64,000 nt of DNA from Callaeas wilsoni (taxonomy: Eukaryota > Chordata > Aves > Passeriformes > Callaeidae), in contig VWPU01009679.1 of assembly GCA_013398955.1 (NCBI GenBank), positions 248,001-312,000 on the forward strand, in the 5' to 3' direction. Made by a program: the position numbers and the translations under genes. How positions within the stretch are numbered: the first letter of the stretch is position 1; every line of letters begins with the position of its first letter. Below, in pieces: positions 25,325 to 36,200 of the stretch. The notes below the pieces were generated by a model. That model made no database searches and was not told the DNA's origin. It worked only from the letters and a program-made list of their open reading frames with translations.

Positions 25325-25560
25325 ATTTAGTTTATTGCCGTTTCCTTCCAGGAAGTTTCTCAGCTGTATGATGGCAATCCTCCTCTAGGCGCTTAAAAGA
25401 AATAGAGTTAGCAAGCTGTTTATCTGAGATAACTTTCTGCAGCAGGGAGAGGAAACCATTACAGCTGACCAGCGGCAGGTCTTGCTCGTGTTTTCTGCAG
25501 TGCCTCGGTGGACTTGCCAACAGAGACTGGAAGGATTGTAACATACAATTCTGGTCTCAG
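25325..25560. promoter_or_regulatory. Candidate regulatory element with a GATA palindrome and E-boxes
   Basis: TTATCTGAGATAA (25420-25432) is a perfect inverted pair of GATA-type sites one base apart. CAGCTG E-boxes occur near 25371 and 25462. The segment is richer in G+C than its flanks and shows no transposon similarity. On the minus strand it also carries a 70-codon frame (25332-25544) with a splice-acceptor-like pyrimidine tract ending CTGCTGCAG inside it. I do not recognise that translation. Enhancer, decayed exon or chance are all open. Confidence 0.25.
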
Positions 25561-25811
25561 TGGAAAAGCACAAAACGTTCATTTCAGTATCCCAGCAGAG
25601 GGGACAAGAGTGATGTAGAATCCGTGCATAATCTCAGAGTCACTAATTTCACTTATGCATAAACATGAGTACTAAAATAAGACAGGCAGGCTGAAGGACA
25701 GTCTCCTCTAGGAATTTAAACTCTACATTAATACCCAAATCTCAGGAACAACTCCACCCTACACAGTCTGTAATCAGAAACCAGAGCAAAAGCAAAATTT
25801 AACTTCTTTTC

Positions 25812-25893
25812 ATAGGATCTCATAATAATTCAGTTTAGAAGGGAACATCAAAGATCTGTCCAACCACCTGCCCAAAGCAGTGTCAGCCACAAG
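25812..25893 (-). mobile_element. CR1 LINE 3'-end scrap
   Basis: The antisense of a CR1 tail is readable: a degraded 'aggatctcataataattcag', then 'tttagaagggaacatcaaag', 'atctgtccaaccacctgccc' and 'aaagcagtgtcagc'. This matches the usual 'gaccttaaagatcatctggtccaacc' block of avian CR1 ends read from the other strand. Downstream bases to about 26090 may be more of the same element but are too diverged to claim. Confidence 0.7.
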
Positions 25894-26270
25894 CTGTACG
25901 CTCCTGGACCTCAAGGGTCATTCTTTTTCCTCAGTATTAATCAAGTGTTCAATTCACTTGCTTGCACATGTGTCTGGTGCATGTCCCAGGGAACCAACCT
26001 CTCATGGCCTCCAGCTGCTAAACCCAGAAAAACTGTGTCTCCTAAATGTCACCAGCAACTTTCCTAAATGCCTGAATTGAATCTGCAGGACTACAAAGTG
26101 CTGCACACAAACTCCAGTGCCTCTGGGTTGCTTGATGTGCAAGGTGTGTGTAGAAACAGCATGCACAGAGTATCATGACCCTGCTTGCTTCTCTCCTCTG
26201 ACAGACTAATAAAAAGCACAGTGAATAAATAAATAGATGAAGTATTCTTCGAGATAAGGAGATAAGGTAT

Positions 26271-26339
26271 GGTGGTTTTGGGGGGGATATTTTTGGTTTT
26301 GGTTTCTTTGGGGTTTCTGTTTGTTGGGGTTTTTTTTTT
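26271..26339. repeat. G/T-rich low-complexity stretch
   Basis: Runs such as GGGGGGG, TTTTTGGTTTTGGTTTC and a terminal TTTTTTTTT make the plus strand nearly free of A and C. No longer unit is apparent. Confidence 0.75.
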
Positions 26340-26729
26340 AATCAGAAGAATAATTTCTATTTGGCCAGAAAAATTCAGTTTCTTCTGAGAAACTCATAAT
26401 ATACCATAATAATCTAAATATGAATACTTAATTATTAAAAGAGGATACATCTATTAATTATTCTCATCACTTATTCCATTTTACTCCTTTTCTTCCTTAT
26501 GTATATCTTTTTAACTATTACATTTATTACCAATTACATACAATGCATGCTAGCTTCAATATTGCAAGTCAATGCTTCCTTCACTGATTATAATTGCTTT
26601 CCTCATACAAAGGAACAAACATGCTTACTGAGCTTCAACTCAGTAAAGCATTTATTAATAGTGAGCTACTGTCTCAGCTCTGCAAATTTGCCTTTATCTG
26701 CTTGCAGGATATAATCACACATTTATGTT

Positions 26730-26812
26730 ACAGAATCACAGAAATATATAATCTTTTTAGGCTGGAAAAGGCCTTCAAGATCATGAAGTCCAACTGTTAA
26801 CCCAGCACTTCC
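26730..26812 (-). mobile_element. CR1 LINE 3'-end scrap
   Basis: 'acagaatcacagaaatata' leads into 'ggctggaaaaggccttcaag', 'atcatgaagtccaac' and 'cccagcactt'. This is the reverse complement of a CR1 3' end (CR1 tail at left, body to the right). Only about 80 bp survive or were inserted. Confidence 0.85.
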
Positions 26813-27451
26813 AGAAATATTTGTGCAGTGTTCCCAGTTAAGTATTAGCTGTACCTTTTAATCTGGTGATATTAACTTTATTTGCAACACTAGAAGCAGA
26901 TTCACAATGTAAACGGCAGTAGGGGGAGCAACAGAAGAAAAATCTTTGCCTTTGTTATCAATGTAACTTGTTATTTAACCAAACCATGTGCAAGCCTGTT
27001 GTCACAGGCACCATGAACAGAGGTGAATTTTTTCGGAATATGGATATTTTTGTAAATCTCAGACATCGCTCCAGTGTGTAAATATGTTTTTGGAAAGGAC
27101 TGTGAAGAGTCAAGGAGACACTAAAGGAATTTTATAAACCACTGGATGCCTCAAACAAACAACTATGTCATCGGGAAAAGCAGAAGCAGGCTGTGATAGC
27201 AGCTGAACACTCCCTTTGTCTCAACATGATCTCCACAGATTTTTCTTCCCAACTCACATAAACAATTTGCCTGCAGCATGGCCAAATTCTCAGTAGAAGG
27301 ATCGATCCTCTTGACAAAGGGGTTACACTGTTTTTTCTACACACAGAAGTGGTGGTGGAAATGCTTTGCTACACTGGAATTATCCCTAGGGACAGCCTGG
27401 GAAGGATTAGTAGCAAAACAGCTGTTTCTAAATTCTCAATGTAGATAATCT

Positions 27452-27671
27452 TTCCCTTCCCTTCCCTTCCCTTCCCTTCCCTTCCCTTCCCTTCCCTTCC
27501 CTTCCCTTCCCTTCCCTTCCCTTCCCTTCCCTTCCCTTCCCTTCCCTTCCCTTCCCTTCCCTTCCCTTCCCTTCCCTTCCCTTCCCTTCCCTTCCCTTCC
27601 CTTCCCTTCCCTTCCCTTCCCTTCCCTTCCCTTCCCTTCCCTTCCCTTCCCTTCCCTTCCCTTCCCTTCCC
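27452..27671. repeat. (TTCCC)44 / (GGGAA)44 pentanucleotide microsatellite
   Basis: Forty-four uninterrupted copies of TTCCC (220 bp) with no visible mismatch. One strand is pure pyrimidine and the other pure purine, so the tract could form triplex (H-DNA) structures. The purine strand presents a GGAA core every 5 bp, the recognition core of ETS-family factors. Minus-strand frames across it translate to EGKGR-type repeats. They exist only because the repeat has no stops and are not genes. Confidence 0.99.
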
Positions 27672-27815
27672 AGAGCTGGTCACTAATACTACAAGTAGGT
27701 GGTTTACTCCTACCCCAAAGTATAAAGGAACCCAAGTATCTGAGAAATCCTTAAATTTTCAAAATTTTTTTAAAAAAAATCTGAGAATGTGTTTGAAAAA
27801 TGGCTGTGATTCTAG

Positions 27816-27858
27816 GTTAGAATAATAACCTAGAATAATAACCTAGAATAATAATAAC
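27816..27858. repeat. 13-bp tandem repeat, about three copies
   Basis: CTAGAATAATAAC-type units follow one another (the first begins GTTAGAATAATAAC), ending in an extra AATAATAAC. It lies about 145 bp beyond the TTCCC tract. Confidence 0.85.
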
Positions 27859-29707
27859 TGCTGGAGGAAAGATAAATATGTTCCTCTATTTCACAATTAT
27901 TGAAGAATTTATATTTTTACATTTTAAAAGTGAAAGAGAAGATTTTCATTTACTAAAGCACGAAAGAATGACCAACTTATTTTTAATTTTTTTCAATTAT
28001 CTTTCATAGGTAAATTCAGAATTTCCTAATAAACCTAATTTATTAAAAAAAAAAAACAAAAAACAAACAAACCAGAAGTTGGGAATTTTCTGACCATATC
28101 TGATTAACTTTAGTCCATAATTAGTAGCACTATGTAGAAAAGGCAAACAGTTAATTATATTTTTCTCTAAGAATATTTGATTTAAGCAATTTGCGATCTA
28201 TAACTCGTCCCCATTTTTTACATCTTTTTCAAATAGTGTTATTCAGTAGGCAGGAATCACTTATAATGTCTGCTATTTGAAACCTGTGTTGCACTACATT
28301 TTTTCCTAAAACAATAACAATAGAAAACAATTAGGAAAATTCACCAGCATTTGTGCATATCTAGAAGGTAGAAGTATTTCATTTCTCACAGCATAATAAT
28401 GCTAACATTTTCAATTTAATTTAATTTAAAGTAAATTATAGTTCAGCTCTCTAATATCATTGTTTTACTTAATGGCCTTAATTCAGGCCTGATGTTCAGA
28501 TTAGCAGCTTTGATTATTCTGTTTATATCAGCAACTGCTTCAGTTTACATACAAAGGACTCCAGAGCTTGGGGAAATAAAATTCATGATTCACTAGACTT
28601 ATCACATTAGGTTATTATAAATAGGGAAATGATGTCATTAGGATCAAAGCAAATGAACACGTATTTATATAGATAGCAGATGCAAAAGATAAAGACTGCA
28701 GTCCAAAAATAATTTTCTTTGGAATAACTTTTTAAAGATGAAATAACTTTAGAAAGTTTCTAATGTCTTGCTTTGTGTTCTATCAAACTGCATGAACTTG
28801 TGCTTTCAGAGTTGAAGCATCTTTTTAAGTTCCTTTGTTTGACTACAACATCAAAATAAGAAAACTAACCTGAACATGTTCTAGAAAATGCTTTTCTGTT
28901 TCCTTACTGCCTAGTAGAAAATTTTTTCTTTTTATGCATCAACACCCACACACTTCTGTTCATTACCTTCATTCTTGATAGCTGCTTTACAGGAAAACTT
29001 CAGGACGCAGCTTGATAAACACAACTAAACAGAGGTCTCTGATTGCTAGTAGAGAACTGCAGTATGCCCTTGGTGGCTCTAAAATGCTACATTAAACAAT
29101 CCTCACCCTCCGTAGAAGAGCTTTTCCAATATACTGCTTCAGCAACAATTTTCAGAAAATTTTAGCAGACCAACTTGTAGCCCGCTGCTGCATAGTAGCT
29201 GAAAACCTGCTAGTACATCTGTAAGAAAATAAAGTGTTTCAAAAACCATTAGCTTAGTACCATAACTAATATAAGAATTAAAAAGATTGACAATGCATGG
29301 TAAAAAGCACTGGCAGAAGTCAAGAGCTGGTAGTCATTCTGAAGATCAAAGTTCAACATCCTGGGTACTGCTACTCATTCTCTAATACTACTTTAAGCAG
29401 CAGTGAAGAGCCAGTGGCTTTTTTTCCCTCTTGGAGCTGTAACCAACAGTCACACCATTTCTCACCAATCTTTGTCGGTTATCAGTCTACCAAGTTCCTG
29501 TAACAACATCAAATTCCAATCCTCTAGATAATACTTCAGCAACTGCAAATAGTTGAACTGGCATCACCAACTTGAATAGTCAATTGGGACAAGTCATTAA
29601 AGGACTAGTATGTTCATTTGAAAACTAAATTTGGTTTTGACAGAAGATTGAAAGTTTATGTTAGTGTAGTGGATGGGATTATAAAATAATTTAGCAAATG
29701 ATATTAT
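27859..29707. other. Unique AT-rich DNA
   Basis: No gene or transposon was recognised. An A-rich patch with CAAA words lies at 28044-28073. The 28.43-28.72 kb part holds many TAAT and ATTA words but no clean composite site. Confidence 0.5.
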
Positions 29708-30222
29708 CATAGATTCACAGAATCAATTAGGTTGGAAAAGAACTTTGAGATTATCAAATCCAACCTATGACCAAACACCACTTTGTCAACCAGATCGTGG
29801 CATTAGGTGCCTTGTCCAGTCATTTCTTGCTCCTTTCAAGGACAATGACTCCCCCACCACCCTGGGCAGCCCATTCCAATGCCTAGTCACCCTTACTGTG
29901 AAGAAATTCTTCCTGATGTCCAACATAACCTTCCCTAGCACAGCTGGAGTCTATGTCCTCTCATCCTGTCACTGATTGCCTGGGAGAAGAGGCTGACCCT
30001 CACCTGGCTACAACCTCCTTCCAGGTAGTTGTATAATGTGGTAAGGTCTCCCCTGAGACTCCTTTTCTTCAGGCTAAACAACCCCAGCTCCCTCAGTCAC
30101 TCCTCATAGGACTTACCCTCCAAACCCTTCATCAGCTTTGTTTCCATTCTCTGGATTCACTCCAGCACCTCACTGTCCTTCCTGGTTTGAGGGGCCCAGA
30201 ACTGGACACAGCATGTGACATC
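29708..30222 (-). mobile_element. CR1 LINE, best-preserved 5'-truncated copy
   Basis: The antisense of an avian CR1 3' region is easy to read. It begins with the tail 'catagattcacagaatcaat', then 'ggttggaaaagaactttgag', 'caccaccctgggcagcccat', 'gtgaagaaattcttcctgat', 'ctcctcataggactt', 'tccagcacctcactgtcctt' and 'ggggcccagaactggacaca'. Sequence similarity fades just after about 30.22 kb, where the copy was truncated at its own 5' side. The plus-strand frame at 29745-29975 runs antisense to it and is not a gene. Confidence 0.95.
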
Positions 30223-33200
30223 TATCTAGACACCTGCAGCAGAATCTGTGCTGTACCAGTGAAGAGATGATTTTCGTGACTAGTATGTATAGCCTAGAAA
30301 GCTAAAAATGTACCTGTGTCTTGAAATGTCCATCAGAAGCGTCTGGGTAGTTTACAGTGGAATTCAAAGTTGTGTCTTTTTGTGAAAATGAGAGGTTAAA
30401 TTTATACTGGATGGGATACATTAGGAGCTGTCTGAATGGGTGATGCAGTGCCTCTTACAGGAAGAAAAAGCTGAGGCTACAAAGCTGAAATGCTTGTAGT
30501 TTGAATACAGAGAAACAAAAAAAAATCCACGAAGGTATTTATCATTAATATGATTGTCTGTTTTCTTCTGCCTGGTTTGCTTTTATACGTTGTATGATAA
30601 AATATGTTCCACAAACCACTTATTTGAACATGGAGTTTCTTCTAATTTTAAGGAAAGTCTAGATGCAAATGTCTATAGGGCACATTTAATGCAGAAAAGC
30701 CTCCAAACCTCTCCAAAGTACAAAAGAATTTTAACAGGTACACTTCTCCTTTGTAAGGTGAGTCAAAAGTCATCAGAGTAGTGGCTTCTCCATGTATTTT
30801 CTTTCAAGGGCAAAGAAACAGAATACAAACAGGAAAAGATTACAGACAAAGGAGGAAGTGCTGCCTGGCAGAGGTAAAGGGCAACAGAAAAAAAGCGTTA
30901 AATCAAATGAGATGTTTCTATTCCTAAAATTCAGGTAGAACTCACTGAAGCATGTACAAAATGACAACAGGTTTAATATGTCTGCTACTTGTTAGACTAA
31001 TAAAGCTGAATTTGAAAAAATCCTGTATGCATACATTTTTTAAAAGGTGTTGCACTATTGATGTAGTAGGAGCAGAAGGACAGTAACCTTCATTAAAACT
31101 GGGTTACGTGGTCATCTGCATAGCTCTTGGCTGCAGTGCAGTGTGTATTTTCTGCAAAAAAAAAGACTTCTGAGAGATCACGACCTTTCTGAAGAATAGA
31201 CTGGTATCCTGCAGAGCCAGGATCTGTGGTCAAGAATCAATACAGCCTTCTGGAGGTGTCTCGTTTGGCTTAATGGAAAGCGAGCAAAACAGCACGATGA
31301 GAAGCATAAATCCATAAACACTATTCAAATGTCATTTAAGGTGCCTTCAAGGTTAACGATCATTGCTATCAAATAAGCTGTCAGAATGGCAGGAAGCTTT
31401 CGTTTGCTGAGGTCTAAGGTCTAATGCAGTAATTAAACCCAGAATACAAAATAAACTGTTCCCATGCAGTGTACCAGTGAGCTGGAGAATCCTAATGAAT
31501 AGTCAGCATTGCTGCTGCTAACGGTCACAAAACCTTTCCTTCTGCTCCAGCAGCTTTGTCTTCCAAAGCATTTGATGCATTAAGTGCTTTATCATGTTTC
31601 TAGGACTGTTCCTTTACAGTTTTCCAACAAAAATTCACTGAAGAAAAATAAAATATAAATTTTTTCACTTGTCACAACCTGTACCTGGGTGAAGTACATC
31701 CACTTTTCTGCCAGCTCAGAGTGATTTAGAGGCTGTAACACTGATAGGAAGCGAAACAAGTGTTACAGCATAGATCCCATCATATGTGTTGTATCTTGTG
31801 AGTCTGAGTTTGGGAGTGTTGGCACACTGTGTCTCTACAGGCCTATACAACCTTGAAAACACATTAAGCACCTTCTCTACCCTGGAAATCACACTGGTCG
31901 CTTATGAAAATACTACTAAATAGCCTAAAAGCTACTACTGCTGTTTCCCTACTAAATTTCCTGGGAAAAAGGAAAAACTTTTTTAAAAAAAAAAACCACA
32001 ACAAAAAATCATCTGCTATATAGATGGCTGTGTGGGGAACATTATGAATAAGACTGCTTGGCACATTCCCAAATTTAAAGCTGCTGGTAATAAAGAAAGA
32101 TATCTTCTGTAAAGGCAAGTCCAGGCACCCCTGGCAGCCCAATAGCTGTCAATGGAAGCAAGGACTGGTCGGTGTCTCCTCTGCCCAAACTCCAATCACC
32201 ACACTCACTGAAGAGCCAGCAACAGAAGGATATGGGATATTATGAAATGTCTTAATGTTTTAAGGGCAAAGTATCAGTGAGTAAGCCTTTGCTGAGGCTT
32301 GTTTTACTGCCTGCCATCTTTACGTTAATAAATCAGGCTGAATTTCCAGACCGTCACAAACCTGGCTGCAACCCCTAGGACAGCTGAGAAGCATCAGAAA
32401 CTACTTTGCAGAGCTGAGGCAGTGCTATTCAGCAATAGAAGCGGACACCAAAAGGATTTCTGAAGCTGAGACTTGGCTTCATAGACCTAAAAATGCACAC
32501 TGTATCCAGACACGGTTAGCTTAAAAGCTTTTGTGATTGAATAATTGAGTATATTCATATTGCAAACTACGAGAGGGCAAGGAGAAAGCTCAGACACAGC
32601 AACTCTCAACACCCATTTAATTGCTTAATTGTTAGTTCACTCCTGGGTCTGGTCACATACAGAGGACTTGATACAGCAGTAGGGTTTAGTCACAGGACTG
32701 GGGGATATCAGACAACAGTCTAACGAATACCCTGAAATACAGCACTCCAAGAAAAAAAGAACTTTCATATTTCTGGTCTTTGGCGTAAATAAACTAGGTC
32801 CTAAAGGTATTTGCCGTAGGTCTTAAACCGCAACTAAAGCATTGTTTAGTTCCTCAAGAATTTATTAAAAAACAAGAGGAAAAAAAATTACAATATACTG
32901 GACTAGACATTATACTTCCTTGAAAGAAGCAAGTCTCAAAGTTGGAGAATGTTAAGCTTTTAGAGAAAATGATTTAATAGTCTCTTAACAGTGGAATATA
33001 CAGAGCAATAATTCTGACAAAAGGTGACTTATCTTTCTGGGACACCTATCAAATTGATTGTGCAGATTAAATATGTGCTCCAAACTGTATGCATACAGGT
33101 ACTAAAATCACAAAGTACTGCTGAAAATGTCCAAAATCATCCCTTGTGTAACTCTATTGAAGCCAGGGGATTGACGCCTGGGAGTCTCTTGTCACATTTA

Positions 33201-36200
33201 TAGGCAGGTTTCAATCTCACTGACAGCAGAACAAAGGCCCCTGTCAGCAGGAGCTCTGCCAAAAGTTCTCTTACAGAGTGAGCAAGTGCAAGGCGTAGGC
33301 ATGGGAGCCCCATTACTGACTAATTCAGGCCCAAAACCAGATTGAACCAGAGTAGGTAGGAAAGGTTCAACCTACCGCCTCTTCCCTACATATCATACAT
33401 CCGTGTGGGATCTCAGGTGGGTTTTAAGGTGCCTCTCCTGGTTCGCCTTAGAAATACTAGTGCAACCTACACTACTTCCATCAATTCAACACATGCAAAT
33501 GTCATGACTCAGATCAGCCATATACTGGCATGAGGTAAAGAAAGGAATAACTGATCAAGACATTAAACGGTCCAATTATTTTTCATAGAGTTCCCCTCCT
33601 TCATGCATCCCAGATAGGACACATTAAATAGAAAATGTAAACAAAAAAAAAATGGAGCTCTGAGTAAAATAAATCACACATTAGTTTAATATCATTTGGG
33701 CAACAGGCTTGCAATTTCCATCTATAGATTTCTGATGATGCCTGGTTTTGAGTGACCAGTAGGAAGTTAATGATAACAAACTGCATATACATCCAGAGTT
33801 GCTCCCATTGTAAAAGAAGGTACTGTTCCAATGAGAGGAAATGATATCTGAAATGAACTGACAACTTAAGAAGTGAAAGATGGAAGTACAATGATAGCAA
33901 CTACTGCACTTGCTTTTACCGTACTCTGTTCCTCCCTTAATAAGGAGTTTGCTGCTGAGCACTGAAACAACTGGCCTGTCTTCCTATCTCCTTCACCTTA
34001 AAATCACTGCGCAGACTGAAATTCTTAATGAGCCCTGGAGTAGAAAAGAGAAAGTAAAACTGTGCAGACGTATGGATTAATGAAGAGCAATGGAGATCAT
34101 AGAAATCAGACATCACAGATTACTTGATTTAATAAGACAAACAATAAGAGGGAATGAATGGCAAAGTAAGTTTGAGAGTTTTTTAAATACACCTGGTAAA
34201 ATAAAAAAAAAAAGTAAGTGGCATTCAAATGAAGAAATACTTATCTAAAAGAGATGGTTAACAAGCACAGTGTTTTGTTTTGTTCTTTTCCTGTCAGTCT
34301 TCAACAGTGGGAGAAGAGTTGCATGCTCTCTTAAAGACGTTTCTCAGGAACTGATCCTTAGAAACTGAAATCCCTAGGGAGAATCTTAAGTGCAGCAAAT
34401 CACTGTGTGCAGATCAGATACTTGGATAGCTCTGTAAAAAGATTATTCACTCCACATTTGGTTATGCCGTGAAGCCACAAATCATGGAAGGAATATAAGG
34501 GCAACATCATTACAAAGGAGAAGTGTCTGTAGCTCCTGAGACAGGACTTTGGGACAAATAAGAGCAGTCTTGCACTTACAGTTGCAAAAAACCTAGAATC
34601 AAACCAAACCAAATACACATTTCTTGACTCATGCAACTATCATGAATTAAGAGTCCTACTTCATTGAAAGTTGTTTTCGTCTATCTATTCAGCACAAGAA
34701 AAAAATTCTTCTTCCTCTGCAGTGAGTATATACAGTACTGTAGATCACAGAGCCAACAGGAGAGTGCCTGCTTCTTTTTAGAAAAAGATGCAAACAAAAT
34801 GTGTACTAGCATGCAAAAGAGTATTAAAAATCATAATCTTGTGAGAGAGTCACTTATCAAGTAAATAAAAAATAAATTGAAATCCTGTGGTATATAATAA
34901 GGACTGTTCTTCTGAAAGAGATAGTTAATGTCAATATGCTAAGTAGATCTATTCATTAGTGTACTGCGACAGAAAGTTGACTAAATAGTTGAAGCCTGCA
35001 TGTAATCATTTCAGTTAATGAAGTATGGAAGATTGTAAATAACTTCACACAGATTTGCACAAGATAGGAGACTAAATGAGAAACACCAATTTCTGGTAAA
35101 GTAAATTATCATTTTTATCAGGAACAAAATGCCTAATACTTCTAGCTTGAAACAGGACATTTATCTAGAAATTATATTAAACTTATCAGTAAACAATATG
35201 TGCAAGTTTTAAAAAAAGAAGTCTATTTTGTGGAATTAAGATGTACTGGTATGACTGTTTTACAAAACTTCAGTGCAGTTTCAGATTTCCACAATTTTTC
35301 AAAAATGCAACAGAAGAATTTGAAAGATCCAAATTTCATATTGATTCTTGCTTCAATTTTAACTAGTTAACAAGTCTTTCACTGACATTGTTTGCAATAG
35401 GATTTTTTTGCAATGAAATTTGCATGCTCTGATGTCCTTTTCTCTGTGGTTTGTTTTGGTCCTTATGCATTAAAAGATGCAAGTATAAGATAACACAAAA
35501 GGGATTGAAATGAAATCCCGTATATCTTCTGCATTTTATTAGGAAAGCAGTTAGGAGAAAAAATTGCATAAAGGAAAACTATTCATTAAGGACATGAGAG
35601 ACTGGAAATAAACACCAGTATTGTAAATCTAAGTCCCAAACATCCAGTGAATGCAATACTACTGAAGCCTCTCCTGTTCCCTGCTTTAAAAAAACATAGA
35701 TAAGAACATCACATATATACTTATATGAGAGTTTACTTACTTAATTAGAATGTTCATGTTTTATTATCTTAACAAATGTAAAAGTCCCATACTGTTAAAA
35801 CAGTTATTCATATATTGTGAGTTATTTTACTAATATTCAGAGGGATCCAGCTAGGTCACAAGACTCCTACTTCTGTATCTTAGAGAATTCAAACATACAG
35901 ATGATCCACGACAGCAAGCCTTAGCAAGAGAGTCCTCGGGGCACAGGTTTTAATAATGCCTATTCTAAAAACACTTCTGTTTTTTCTCTGCAGTGACAAA
36001 GAAAATACAAAATTTAATGTTCACATTTAAGCACGAAATGTCTGTCTGTTAAAAATGCTTGTCTCTGTCAGCTATTACTAAGCAGGCCTAGGGCAGATAA
36101 CCTCCTCATTTGAGAATATCAAAAATATTCCTAAAGCTAGGTGTGATGAAAAGTTCTATTAAGACAACAAATAGAAGAGAAAGCTAAGTAAAGTCACATA

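Noticed and set aside
27369..27735. Minus-strand frames encoding long EGKGR repeats
   Set aside because: Direct translation of the TTCCC microsatellite, which contains no stops; not a protein gene.
29745..29975. 76-codon plus-strand frame
   Set aside because: It is antisense to the CR1 copy at 29708-30222.
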